The position numbers and the translations under genes were made by a program. From Maritalea myrionectae DSM 19524 (GTDB taxonomy: Bacteria > Pseudomonadota > Alphaproteobacteria > Rhizobiales > Devosiaceae), in the NCBI RefSeq assembly GCF_000423365.1, contig NZ_AUHV01000006.1:1-64000 (forward strand): DNA of 64,000 nucleotides, written 5' to 3'. The notes beneath the pieces are model-generated. The model was not told where the DNA came from, searched no databases, and saw only the letters and a list, made by a program, of their open reading frames with translations. Shown in pieces: positions 44,726-51,761 of this stretch (position 1 is the first letter of the stretch; each line of letters starts with the position of its first letter).

Positions 44726-45436
44726 ATGTCCTCTCAACCATCAAATCCAAACGGCAATGATCGCGATAATGGTGCCAAACCTGTGCGCAAAAAGGGCATT
44801 GGTATCGGCGCAATCACTGCAATTGTCGTAGCTATAGCGGTCGGTGTGTGGGTTAGCAATGGGAACAAGGGCGGAAATGGTACGGCTGTCGCCAATTCGT
44901 GCGACGCAAATCCTGAGGTGCAGACGGCGCTGGATGAAAAGGCAATTGGCGATTTGGCTGCTGTGCAGGTCACGGCCAAAGGCGCGCGTTATGATGAAAT
45001 CAGCTTTATTCATGAAAATGGTGATGAGGTTGGCTTCAGCGCCTTTGAGGGCAATGTGACGTTGGTCAATTTCTGGGCCACCTGGTGCGCGCCGTGCCGG
45101 GCCGAGATGCCGGAGCTGGAAGCGTTGCAAGTGGATTATGGCGATAAGGGGTTCACCGTCGCCACCATCAATCTCGATATTGGCGATGATGGCCTAGCTA
45201 AAGCGCAAAAGTTTATGGAAGAGGAAAATCTCAGCCAATTACCACTGCATCGCGACCCGACATTCGACGCGTTTGAAGTGTTGAAAAAGCGCGGTGTGGC
45301 GTTGGGCTTGCCCGCCACACTGATCTTGGGGCCGGATGGCTGCGAATGGGGCGTTTTGGCCGGACCAGCCGCCTGGCATGGCGATGATGCGAAGGCGTTC
45401 GTCGAGACGGCGCTTGAACTTGCCGATAAAAGTTAG
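44726..45436 (+). CDS. tlpA: TlpA-type periplasmic thioredoxin
   Basis: Membrane-anchored thiol-disulfide protein of 236 residues: short basic N-terminus, one helix at about 24-43, then a periplasmic thioredoxin fold with active site WATWCAPCRAEMPELEAL (Cys121, Cys124). In Bradyrhizobium, TlpA reduces factors for copper-site assembly of cytochrome aa3. ATG 44726 after AGGAG is preferred over the in-frame 44702 start, which lacks a site and would lie on the argH start. An extra pair of cysteines outside the active site (SCDAN, DGCEW) is seen. Confidence 0.9.
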   Translation: MSSQPSNPNGNDRDNGAKPVRKKGIGIGAITAIVVAIAVGVWVSNGNKGGNGTAVANSCDANPEVQTALDEKAIGDLAAVQVTAKGARYDEISFIHENGDEVGFSAFEGNVTLVNFWATWCAPCRAEMPELEALQVDYGDKGFTVATINLDIGDDGLAKAQKFMEEENLSQLPLHRDPTFDAFEVLKKRGVALGLPATLILGPDGCEWGVLAGPAAWHGDDAKAFVETALELADKS

Positions 45437-45439
45437 GCG

Positions 45440-46027
45440 CTAAATCTGTTTGATCACACGTGCTGGATTGCCGACGGCCAAGCTGTCGGCAGGCACATCT
45501 TTGGTGACAACCGCCCCCGCGCCGATGACTGCACGATCACCGATGGTGACGTTGGGCAAGATGATGGCGCCTGCGCCGATCCAGCAGCCATTGCCGATTT
45601 TGATGGGGCCGGCCAAATTGACGAAATTCATCCGCTCGGGCTCATCTTCAAAAGGATAAACCATGCGCTCGCTAGCCTTGATCGGATGTCCGGCCGCCAT
45701 GATTTGCACATTGGGAGCAATCAACACATCGTCGCCAATGGTGACGCCGCCGCCGTCCAAAATCGAGCAATTGGTGTTGATAAAGACCTTGCTGCCGATT
45801 TTCGCGAGTTCGCCGAAGTCGATGTAAAAGGGGGGCTCAATCCACACCGGATCACCGATTTCGCCAAAGATGGGGCGCAAATGATCCATGCGAGTTTCAT
45901 CGTCGGGGTGAGCAAAATTGAACGCATGGCAGGCGCGGCGGGCGCGGGCGGCAATTTCGAGTAATTCGGGATCGCCGGACAGGGTTGGTTCCCCGGCAAG
46001 CATACGTTCTTTATCGGAGCGGGTCAT
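45440..46027 (-). CDS. maa: Maltose O-acetyltransferase/NodL-like hexapeptide acetyltransferase
   Basis: A 195-residue left-handed beta-helix acetyltransferase. N-terminal Mac domain (DKERMLAGEPTLSGDPELL), PPFYIDFGELAKIGSKVFIN, hexapeptide repeats ending in NVTIGDRAVIGAGAVVTKDV. Family members acetylate sugars or, as NodL, Nod factors; there is no nod gene here, so a general sugar acetylase is more likely. The end nearly meets the tlpA stop (convergent, 3 bp). Confidence 0.87.
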   Translation of the reverse strand: MTRSDKERMLAGEPTLSGDPELLEIAARARRACHAFNFAHPDDETRMDHLRPIFGEIGDPVWIEPPFYIDFGELAKIGSKVFINTNCSILDGGGVTIGDDVLIAPNVQIMAAGHPIKASERMVYPFEDEPERMNFVNLAGPIKIGNGCWIGAGAIILPNVTIGDRAVIGAGAVVTKDVPADSLAVGNPARVIKQI

Positions 46028-46102
46028 AAAAAGCCGTAGGTTTTAAATTGGTTTTATTCGCCAATTTTTTACGGGGCTTTTGATGATTTGGCTAGTCAGA
46101 AA

Positions 46103-46294
46103 TTAGGCAGATTTGTCGACGATGGTGCCTGTGCCCGGGGCGGGCATGGCCTTGGCGTTTGCCAAGCCTTGATCCAGCATGTTGATCATGGCTTTTTGCA
46201 TGTCGTTTGCCGCTTTCACCATGAGCATTTGCGCTTGTTCCTGGCGCTGAGCTGATTGTTGGGCGACGACCTGTGTCACCAATGACATATTCAT
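46103..46294 (-). CDS. Small YjfB-like putative motility protein
   Basis: 63 residues, mostly one long helix rich in Gln, Met and Ala (VTQVVAQQSAQRQEQAQMLM), then a Pro/Gly tail ending GTGTIVDKSA. Length, pattern and ending resemble the YjfB_motility family (PF14070), an uncharacterised group linked to flagellar regulons. AGGAAGG precedes ATG 46294. No flagellar genes are adjacent, but the organism has chemoreceptors. Assignment moderate. Confidence 0.6.
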   Translation of the reverse strand: MNMSLVTQVVAQQSAQRQEQAQMLMVKAANDMQKAMINMLDQGLANAKAMPAPGTGTIVDKSA

Positions 46295-46379
46295 CTGAAG
46301 TGCCTTCCTAGCTTTTCAGTCGCCGCTATTGTCGCAAGTCAGGCTTAACAGGAACTTAACACCGCCCCAAATCCGGCTA

Positions 46380-46407
46380 TTGACAAATCAAATCCTTTCT
46401 ATAACTA
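46380..46407 (+). promoter_or_regulatory. Candidate promoter of the ArsR-SRPBCC pair
   Basis: A perfect -35 TTGACA (46380-46385) is followed by an AT-rich -10 region with TATAAC (14 bp spacing) or TAACTA (16 bp). Transcription would begin at about 46413, so the mRNA would have almost no leader ahead of ATG 46415. Confidence 0.5.
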
Positions 46408-46416
46408 TATGGTTAT
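46401..46416. promoter_or_regulatory. Candidate ArsR operator ATAAC-N6-GTTAT
   Basis: Near-perfect 16-bp dyad ATAACTATATGGTTAT at the -10/start region of the arsR-type gene. TGGTTATG also recurs 16 bp downstream (46426-46433). Position and symmetry suit autorepression by the dimeric regulator. Confidence 0.55.
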
Positions 46417-46783
46417 GGAACAAGTTGGTTATGAAATGGGTGCGCAGAATTTGGATGCCGTTTTTGCGGCATTGGCGGACCCGACGCGGCGCGCAATGCT
46501 TACACGGTTGGCCGAAGGGGAAGCCTCGGTTGGGGAGTTGGCTGCGCCTTTTAAAATTAGTCAGCCTGCGATTTCAAAACATTTGAAAGTTTTGGAAAAA
46601 GCAGGGTTGGTTGAGCGGGCCATTGACGAGCAGCGGCGCCCGGCACGCTTGAAGGCGGAGCCGATGGCTGAGGCCGTGGAATGGATGAATTATTTTAAAC
46701 GGTTTTGGGGAGACAGTTTTGATCAGCTTGATGAGCTGCTGGTGAAGCTTCAAGCCGAACCAAAGGGAGGGCAGGATGAGTAA
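46409..46783 (+). CDS. ArsR-family transcriptional regulator
   Basis: A 124-residue winged-helix repressor. Core LAALADPTRRAMLTRLAEGEASVGELA with recognition helix QPAISKHLKVLEKAGLVER. It lacks the Cys metal sites of arsenic or zinc sensors; this subgroup is typically paired with an SRPBCC (AHSA1) protein, as here. Start uncertain: ATG 46409, 46415 or 46436, none with a ribosome site, which fits leaderless translation. It overlaps the next gene by 8 bp. Confidence 0.9.
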   Translation: MVMEQVGYEMGAQNLDAVFAALADPTRRAMLTRLAEGEASVGELAAPFKISQPAISKHLKVLEKAGLVERAIDEQRRPARLKAEPMAEAVEWMNYFKRFWGDSFDQLDELLVKLQAEPKGGQDE

Positions 46784-47273
46784 CCCAGCAGAATATGTAT
46801 TTGAAAGAGAGTTCGACGCGCCAAGATCATTGGTGTGGAAGGCGTGGACCAATCCGGAATTATTGGCCCACTGGTATGGACCCAATATCGAAACGAAAAT
46901 TCATCACTTTGACCTCAAGCCCGGCGGTGAATGGCGCAATGAGATGGTGATGGGCGATAAGTCCGATCATTCGGTGATGAAATTCCAAGAGGTGGCGCCC
47001 GAGGAAAAGATCGTTTGGCATCATTGTTCGGCGGATAAGGATTGGAATATTGTGTCCAACCCGATGATGCCCAATTGGCCAAAAGTGCTGCACACCACGG
47101 TAACCTTTGAAGAGGCGGGTGGTAAAACCAAAGTGACTTTGGTGCAGGTGCCAATGGATGCGACGCCAGAGGAAAACGAGACCTTCGCCAAAATGATGCG
47201 CGGCATGGATAATGGTTGGGGCTCAGGTTACAAAATCATCGACCAAATTTTGGACGAGTTGCAAAACGGCTAA
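46776..47273 (+). CDS. SRPBCC/AHSA1 domain protein
   Basis: A 165-residue START-like fold protein. N-terminal YVFEREFDAPRSLVWKAWTNPELLAHWYGP and C-terminal TVTFEEAGGKTKVTLV and a final GWGSGYKIIDQIL helix match the AHSA1 group, which binds hydrophobic ligands. Translationally coupled to the ArsR gene, suggesting the regulator controls or senses the same ligand; the ligand is unknown. GGGAGG precedes the ATG. A terminator follows, closing a two-gene unit. Confidence 0.9.
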   Translation: MSNPAEYVFEREFDAPRSLVWKAWTNPELLAHWYGPNIETKIHHFDLKPGGEWRNEMVMGDKSDHSVMKFQEVAPEEKIVWHHCSADKDWNIVSNPMMPNWPKVLHTTVTFEEAGGKTKVTLVQVPMDATPEENETFAKMMRGMDNGWGSGYKIIDQILDELQNG

Positions 47274-47300
47274 ATTCAGTCTGGTCGTTATCATGAATGT

Positions 47301-47328
47301 AAGGCGCGCTTCGGTGCGCCTTTTTTAT
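47301..47328 (+). terminator. Intrinsic terminator of arsR-SRPBCC unit
   Basis: AAGGCGCGC / GTGCGCCTT stem closed by a TTCG tetraloop, then TTTTATTT, 27 bp past the stop. Confidence 0.92.
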
Positions 47329-47404
47329 TTCGGCAGAAGCAGGTTTCATTCTTCTTAGGTGCATCGGCATTGTTGGGCACCTCTGACAGCGCTCAAAAAA
47401 CCAC

Positions 47405-47433
47405 TTGCCAAAATAAGGCGTTTCTATTATGAC
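47405..47433 (+). promoter_or_regulatory. Promoter of membrane protein-GNAT-TetR operon
   Basis: TTGCCA (47405-47410, 5 of 6 matches) and TATGAC (47428-47433, 4 of 6) with exactly 17 bp between. Expected start of transcription is about 47440, leaving a leader of about 25 nt. The -10 runs into the palindrome that follows. TATTAT at 47446-47451 is an alternative -10. Confidence 0.5.
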
Positions 47434-47445
47434 TGACTCGTCAGT
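47432..47445. promoter_or_regulatory. Candidate TetR operator ACTGAC-TC-GTCAGT
   Basis: Perfect 14-bp palindrome overlapping the -10 and start site of the three-gene operon whose last gene encodes a TetR-family protein. Size and symmetry are typical of TetR operators, so autorepression is a natural reading. Confidence 0.6.
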
Positions 47446-47465
47446 TATTATAGAAAGTGTGAAAC

Positions 47466-48059
47466 ATGCGTATAGATTGGGAACCACCGGCACCTCGAGA
47501 TGGGCTTTCAGGCAGCTGGGATAAATTTGTTGGCCCCGGTGCCACCAATGCTGAAGAAGTGGTGCAACTTGGGTTGGGCGCGGTCATCGCTGTTGCGCTT
47601 GTGGCATTGTTTTGGCAGGGCGCCACGCCAGACACTACAATTTGGCAGTGGGCATTTGTGGTGGTGTTGGCACTCGACATTGGCGGCGGCATCGTCACCA
47701 ACGCCACATCTGCGGCGAAGCGCTGGTATCATCGCGCGGGGCATGGCAAGCGACAACATTTCTTGTTTATTTGTGCGCACATGCTGCATTTGGGGCTGGC
47801 CGCGTGGTTGTTTGCTGACGATCCGGTCGCGTTCTTTGGCATCGCGGCAGGTGCCTTGGTGTTGGGCACCTTGATCATTCTGTTCACCCCGCTCTATTTG
47901 CAACGTCCCGTGGCCTTTGGTGTGGCGACTTTGTTTATTCTGTTGTCATTTGTGCCGCTTTTGGCGCTGCCCAATTTGAATTGGTTGTTGCCCTTATTGG
48001 CACTCAAATTGTTGCTGGGTCATTTGGTCAAAGAAGCGCCTTTTCAGCCGGAGCGGTAA
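47466..48059 (+). CDS. Uncharacterised integral membrane protein
   Basis: 197 residues with about five or six membrane helices (from about residue 33 onwards) after a cytosolic N-terminus DWEPPAPRDGLSGSWDKFVG. A polar block LDIGGGIVTNATSAAKRWYHR between the second and third helices includes DIGGG and several charged residues. No transporter or enzyme family recognised. It is the first gene of a TetR-controlled unit and directly abuts the GNAT gene (TAA-ATG). Function unknown. Confidence 0.78.
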   Translation: MRIDWEPPAPRDGLSGSWDKFVGPGATNAEEVVQLGLGAVIAVALVALFWQGATPDTTIWQWAFVVVLALDIGGGIVTNATSAAKRWYHRAGHGKRQHFLFICAHMLHLGLAAWLFADDPVAFFGIAAGALVLGTLIILFTPLYLQRPVAFGVATLFILLSFVPLLALPNLNWLLPLLALKLLLGHLVKEAPFQPER

Positions 48060-48662
48060 ATGTCGATTGAAATTCAAAAATGGTCGGGCAACCGACGGCA
48101 GGAATTGGCCCGCTTTCTCGCGCGGGCCTTCGCCCAAGACGCGGCGATGCGCGCAATGGTCAATGCCAATGATGACAATGCGGTTGGGCGGATGACAAAA
48201 TGGTTCGACTTGACCTTAAAGCATTGGCCGGTTTCACAAGTGTTGGTTGCAGTGAAGGATGGCGAGTTGGTTGGCAGCAATATTGTCAGCTTCGGCAACA
48301 AGCCGCCGGATTGGCAATTTTTGCTGATATGGTTCGCTCAACAATGCATTGCATTTGGCCCAAGCGTGCCGCTCAACGTGATGCGCCATGAGCAAAAGCG
48401 GCTTGAGACCTATAGCGCACATGCTGATCTGGTGATTGAGTTTGTGGCGGTTGATGAAAATGTGCGCGGCCAGGGATTGGCCCGCCGCTTGTTCGACGCC
48501 GCTTATGATCAGGTTCATCGGCCGGCAAGCGTGGCGCTGGAAACTGGTAACCCGCAAAATGTGGCGATTTATCATCATATGGGGTATCAGGTGGTTGCAC
48601 GCTATGAGGATGATGGCGTTGAATATGTTGTGATGACCAAATCGCTTGATGAGGAAGATTGA
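48060..48662 (+). CDS. GNAT-family N-acetyltransferase
   Basis: A 200-residue acetyltransferase with the acetyl-CoA loop VRGQGLARRLFDAA intact (R-G-Q-G-L-A) and the C-terminal NVAIYHHMGYQVV motif. The N-terminal half is long for the family, so the acceptor pocket may be unusual. Its ATG follows the stop of the membrane protein without a gap; GAGCGG serves as ribosome site. The last base of its stop starts the TetR gene. Acceptor substrate unknown. Confidence 0.85.
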   Translation: MSIEIQKWSGNRRQELARFLARAFAQDAAMRAMVNANDDNAVGRMTKWFDLTLKHWPVSQVLVAVKDGELVGSNIVSFGNKPPDWQFLLIWFAQQCIAFGPSVPLNVMRHEQKRLETYSAHADLVIEFVAVDENVRGQGLARRLFDAAYDQVHRPASVALETGNPQNVAIYHHMGYQVVARYEDDGVEYVVMTKSLDEED

Positions 48663-49255
48663 TGCCCCGCCCGAATATGAGTGCAAAACGGATTCCCCAA
48701 ATACTGGATGCTGCCATGTTGGTGTTCGCGCGGAATGGGTTACAGTCTGCTCGGCTGGAAGAGGTGGCGCTGGCCGCTGGTGTGAGCAAGGCGACCATCT
48801 ATCTCTATTTCAAAAGCAAGGATGATTTGATCGCGGCGCTGATGAAACGGTTCTTTGAACAGAATATGGATGTGTTGCAGCATTTACGGCTGACCAAGGG
48901 AGATTTTCGAACAATTCTGACCGACTGGGTGGACCAGACCGAAGAAATGCTGAGCGAAAATCAAATCTTTGTCGCCATCGGGTTGGAGTTTTATTCCTAT
49001 GCTGGCCGTAATGAGGCGGCGCGGAAAATGGTCCATGGCTTTTTTGTCGAGTTTCGGTGCATTCTCACCGAAATGATTGAGCAGGCATTGTCCACCCGCG
49101 GGCAATCCACTGCCCCGGCGTCGGATATTGCCTTTGGCCTGATGTCGTTGTTTGAGGGCTCCAATGTATTGGGGGCCTTGTTCAATTGGGATACGAAAAT
49201 GTATCGGCAGGTCCAAACCAATATGGGGTATTTGCTGGATGGGGCCGGGCTTTAG
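48662..49255 (+). CDS. TetR-family transcriptional regulator
   Basis: A 197-residue repressor. N-terminal HTH ILDAAMLVFARNGLQSARLEEVALAAGVSKATIYLYFKSK pattern (split here as LQSARLEEVALAAGVSKAT and IYLYFKSKDDLI), followed by a ligand-binding helical domain. ATG 48662 overlaps the GNAT stop by one base, with GAGGAAG upstream; a TTG at 48659 is possible. It is last in the operon and is the best candidate to bind the palindrome at 47432-47445. Inducer unknown. Confidence 0.92.
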   Translation: MPRPNMSAKRIPQILDAAMLVFARNGLQSARLEEVALAAGVSKATIYLYFKSKDDLIAALMKRFFEQNMDVLQHLRLTKGDFRTILTDWVDQTEEMLSENQIFVAIGLEFYSYAGRNEAARKMVHGFFVEFRCILTEMIEQALSTRGQSTAPASDIAFGLMSLFEGSNVLGALFNWDTKMYRQVQTNMGYLLDGAGL

Positions 49256-49258
49256 CGC

Positions 49259-49939
49259 CTAGCTTTGAAATAGGCGCACTTCCGGCCGTTTGAACAACAG
49301 CACCAGCAGCATGCCGGCGATGACGCCGCCAATATGCGCCCACCACGCCACCGCGCTTGTTTGTGGCAAAATCACATAAAAGATTTGCATGGCGATCCAA
49401 GCGCCCAGCACCCAAAGCGCAGGAATGGGTAAAGGCAGCGGAATGATGATCCGCGCCAACACATATACGCGCACTTTGGGGTAGAGCAGGATGTAAGCCC
49501 CGATGACCCCGGCCACGGCGCCGGATGCCCCGACCAAGGGCGACAAATCGTCTTGATAAACGAAATAGTGCAGCGCGCCGCCGCCTGCCGCACACAAAAG
49601 ATAAAACAGCAAATAGCGGAAATGCCCTAGGGCATCTTCAATATTGTCGCCAAAGACCCACAAAAACAGCATGTTCGATAAGAGGTGCAGCCAGTCGCCG
49701 TGCAGAAATGCGTAGGTGACGAAGGTGAACTCATCGGGAATAAACGGGATTTGGTCGATGCGAGCGTCGGACAACCAATAGGGCACCATGCCAAAGGTGG
49801 CGATCACATAATTTTCTGCATTTACTGGCAATAGATATTGGATGGTGAACAGAAATGTGGTCAGCAAAATCAGGGCGTAATTGACATAGGGTTTGATGAC
49901 GAAGCGTTTGGGGTTTTGGTCATAAAGGGGCAAAAACAT
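49259..49939 (-). CDS. Rhomboid-family intramembrane serine protease
   Basis: 226 residues, six predicted helices. Catalytic Ser139 in GASGAVAG and His202 in WWAHIGG; the L1-loop and HxxxN motif FLHGDWLHLLSNMLFL is also present, so it should be active. Cleaves membrane proteins within or next to the bilayer. ATG 49939 is chosen since it starts family sequence; the frame upstream to 50038 is not protein-like. Convergent with the TetR gene, 3 bp apart. Probably transcribed with the two genes upstream of it. Confidence 0.9.
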   Translation of the reverse strand: MFLPLYDQNPKRFVIKPYVNYALILLTTFLFTIQYLLPVNAENYVIATFGMVPYWLSDARIDQIPFIPDEFTFVTYAFLHGDWLHLLSNMLFLWVFGDNIEDALGHFRYLLFYLLCAAGGGALHYFVYQDDLSPLVGASGAVAGVIGAYILLYPKVRVYVLARIIIPLPLPIPALWVLGAWIAMQIFYVILPQTSAVAWWAHIGGVIAGMLLVLLFKRPEVRLFQS

Positions 49940-49967
49940 AAACGCTTCGCTTTTTTTTTGGCGTGGA

Positions 49968-50543
49968 TTAGCGGTGCTTTCCCGGTGTCCACAAAATATC
50001 AGATTTGCCATTATCATTGGCGATGCGCGACAACACAAATAATAAATCTGAGAGCCGATTGAGATATTTAATCGCCTGCGCGTTCACATCAGCTTCTTGT
50101 GCTTTTAGCTCGGTGGCGTCGCGCTCGGCACGGCGCACCACAGTGCGGGCCAAATGCAAATGTGCTGCCAAAGCCGACCCGCCAGGCAGCGTGAAGCTTT
50201 TGATGGGCTCCAGATGTTCATTGAACTCGTCAATTGTTTCTTCAAGCCAAATGGTCTGGCTTTCAATAATGCGCAGCGGCTCAAAGCCGAGATCCTCCCC
50301 CGTATCCGGTGTGGCCAGATCGGAGCCCAAATCGAATAAATCATTTTGAACGCGCAGCAATACGGCATCAATTTTTTCATGATCCTTGCAGTTTAGCCGC
50401 ACCAGCCCAAGGGTTGAGTTGGCCTCATCCACGGTGCCATAGGCGGCGACGCGCAGATCATATTTTGGGCGGCGGGGGCCAACCACAAGTCCAGTCGTGC
50501 CATCATCGCCAGTTTTGGTGTAAATCTTGTTGAGCTTGACCAT
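49968..50543 (-). CDS. Cob(I)alamin adenosyltransferase, PduO type
   Basis: Transfers adenosyl from ATP to cob(I)alamin to make coenzyme B12. 191 residues with the ATP motif IYTKTGDDGTTGL, YGTVDEANSTLG, FTLPGGSALAAHLHLARTVVRRAER and YLNRLSDLLFVLSR, complete and typical. GGAGG precedes the ATG. It follows the HIG1-type gene by 9 bp, a pairing common in alphaproteobacteria, and precedes the rhomboid. Confidence 0.95.
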   Translation of the reverse strand: MVKLNKIYTKTGDDGTTGLVVGPRRPKYDLRVAAYGTVDEANSTLGLVRLNCKDHEKIDAVLLRVQNDLFDLGSDLATPDTGEDLGFEPLRIIESQTIWLEETIDEFNEHLEPIKSFTLPGGSALAAHLHLARTVVRRAERDATELKAQEADVNAQAIKYLNRLSDLLFVLSRIANDNGKSDILWTPGKHR

Positions 50544-50552
50544 GTCTGCCTC

Positions 50553-50747
50553 CTATTTGGGTGCAAAGAAGAACGCGGCGATAAACAAAAGCAGCAGCGC
50601 TACGGCTTGGGCAATCACCCGCGCGCGCATCAGCTTTTGGCTGAGATTCGGGTTGCCGCCGCGGAACATATTAATCAGGCCAGCGCCAAGAATGAGGGCG
50701 ACCACGGCGATGGCCGCGAAAATGAGATAGTTGAGTGCTTGATCCAT
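50553..50747 (-). CDS. HIG1-type twin transmembrane protein
   Basis: 64 residues forming two membrane helices (about 8-27 and 43-61) joined by a short loop (FRGGNPNLSQKLMRARV), the signature of the hypoxia-induced gene 1 fold. In mitochondria such proteins assist respiratory supercomplexes; the bacterial role is unsettled. Ribosome site is weak. Next to the cobalamin adenosyltransferase with 9 bp between. Confidence 0.85.
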   Translation of the reverse strand: MDQALNYLIFAAIAVVALILGAGLINMFRGGNPNLSQKLMRARVIAQAVALLLLFIAAFFFAPK

Positions 50748-50762
50748 AAGACAACTTTTTCT

Positions 50763-51671
50763 TTAACTGATTTGGGCGTCAGTATAGGGGATAAGTGCCT
50801 CCGCCAATAGGTCATAAATGACGCGGATGCGCTTTGCGCGGTGCACATCCTTGTGGGCGGCGAGCCACATTTCCATGGGCGGAATTTTGAGCTGAGGCAC
50901 CAAACGCACCATGCCCGGGGTCGAATCAATCAAGCTGGCCTGGGCGAATGAAATGCCCAATCCTTGCATGGCCATTTGCCAGATGGCAGTCTGGCTGTCG
51001 GTGCGGATGGCAAAATCTTCCCGCTTTAGATCAAAGCCGATCATGCGGGCCACTTTGATGATGTCTTCCTGCCGATCGAGCCCCAGCAATTCATGGCCAA
51101 ACAATTCGTCCGGCGTGGTGGGGGTGCCATGGTGATCGAGATAGGATTGGTGGGCGCAGGCGCATAGCGGCACCATGCCAATCTTTTTCGCCACCACATC
51201 CAACTGGCTGGGGCGAAACATGCGGATGGCGATATCGGCCTCGCGCAACAAAAGATTTTCTGCTGAATCGGAGGGCACCATTTCCAATTGAATTGTCGGA
51301 TAGGTTTGGCGCGCCTTTTTCAAAATGCCGGGCAAGATGTGATGGGATAATATTTGCGAGGCGGTGATGCGCACCGTGCCATCCAGCAATTGGGTGCTGC
51401 CGCTGGCCATGAGCTGCGCTTCGGCGAGTGATGATTTGGCGCTGCGCACAGTGTTGACCATTTGATGCGCGAGTTGGGTGGGGTTTAAGCCGCGTCCCGT
51501 ACGGTCGAACAAAACCACATTGAGGTTGGTTTCCAATTCTTCAATATGGCGGCCAATGGTGGGTTGCGACGCGCCCAGCTTTCGCGCCGCGGCGGAAAGC
51601 GAACCTTCTTCCATCACGGCGAGAAAAGATCGCCACAAAAACCAATCCGGTTCGATTGTATGGGTATTCAT
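50763..51671 (-). CDS. LysR-family transcriptional regulator
   Basis: 302 residues. N-terminal winged helix with GSLSAAARKLGASQPTIGRH at about 28-47, then the substrate-binding domain (LLDGTVRITASQILSHHILP). ATG 51671 is preferred; a TTG at 51686 is possible. The start codon lies within a palindrome. Divergent from the NAD-binding protein gene with 90 bp between starts, the classic LysR arrangement in which it controls both. Confidence 0.9.
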   Translation of the reverse strand: MNTHTIEPDWFLWRSFLAVMEEGSLSAAARKLGASQPTIGRHIEELETNLNVVLFDRTGRGLNPTQLAHQMVNTVRSAKSSLAEAQLMASGSTQLLDGTVRITASQILSHHILPGILKKARQTYPTIQLEMVPSDSAENLLLREADIAIRMFRPSQLDVVAKKIGMVPLCACAHQSYLDHHGTPTTPDELFGHELLGLDRQEDIIKVARMIGFDLKREDFAIRTDSQTAIWQMAMQGLGISFAQASLIDSTPGMVRLVPQLKIPPMEMWLAAHKDVHRAKRIRVIYDLLAEALIPYTDAQIS

Positions 51672-51720
51672 ATTTGAATATCTCAAATGCAGTTTCAGTC
51701 AATTTTCATTTGAATATGAA
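51665..51720. promoter_or_regulatory. Paired dyads between lysR gene and its divergent neighbour
   Basis: Dyad 1 TATTCA-tatt-TGAATA (51665-51680) covers the lysR start codon. Dyad 2 TTCAT-ttgaat-ATGAA (51705-51720). Both contain ATTTGAATAT, as a direct repeat 36 bp apart, about 3.4 helical turns. Likely sites for the LysR protein. Confidence 0.5.
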
Positions 51721-51761
51721 TATACCATCTTAGGTCCATCAGCAATGAAGGGATCAAGATC

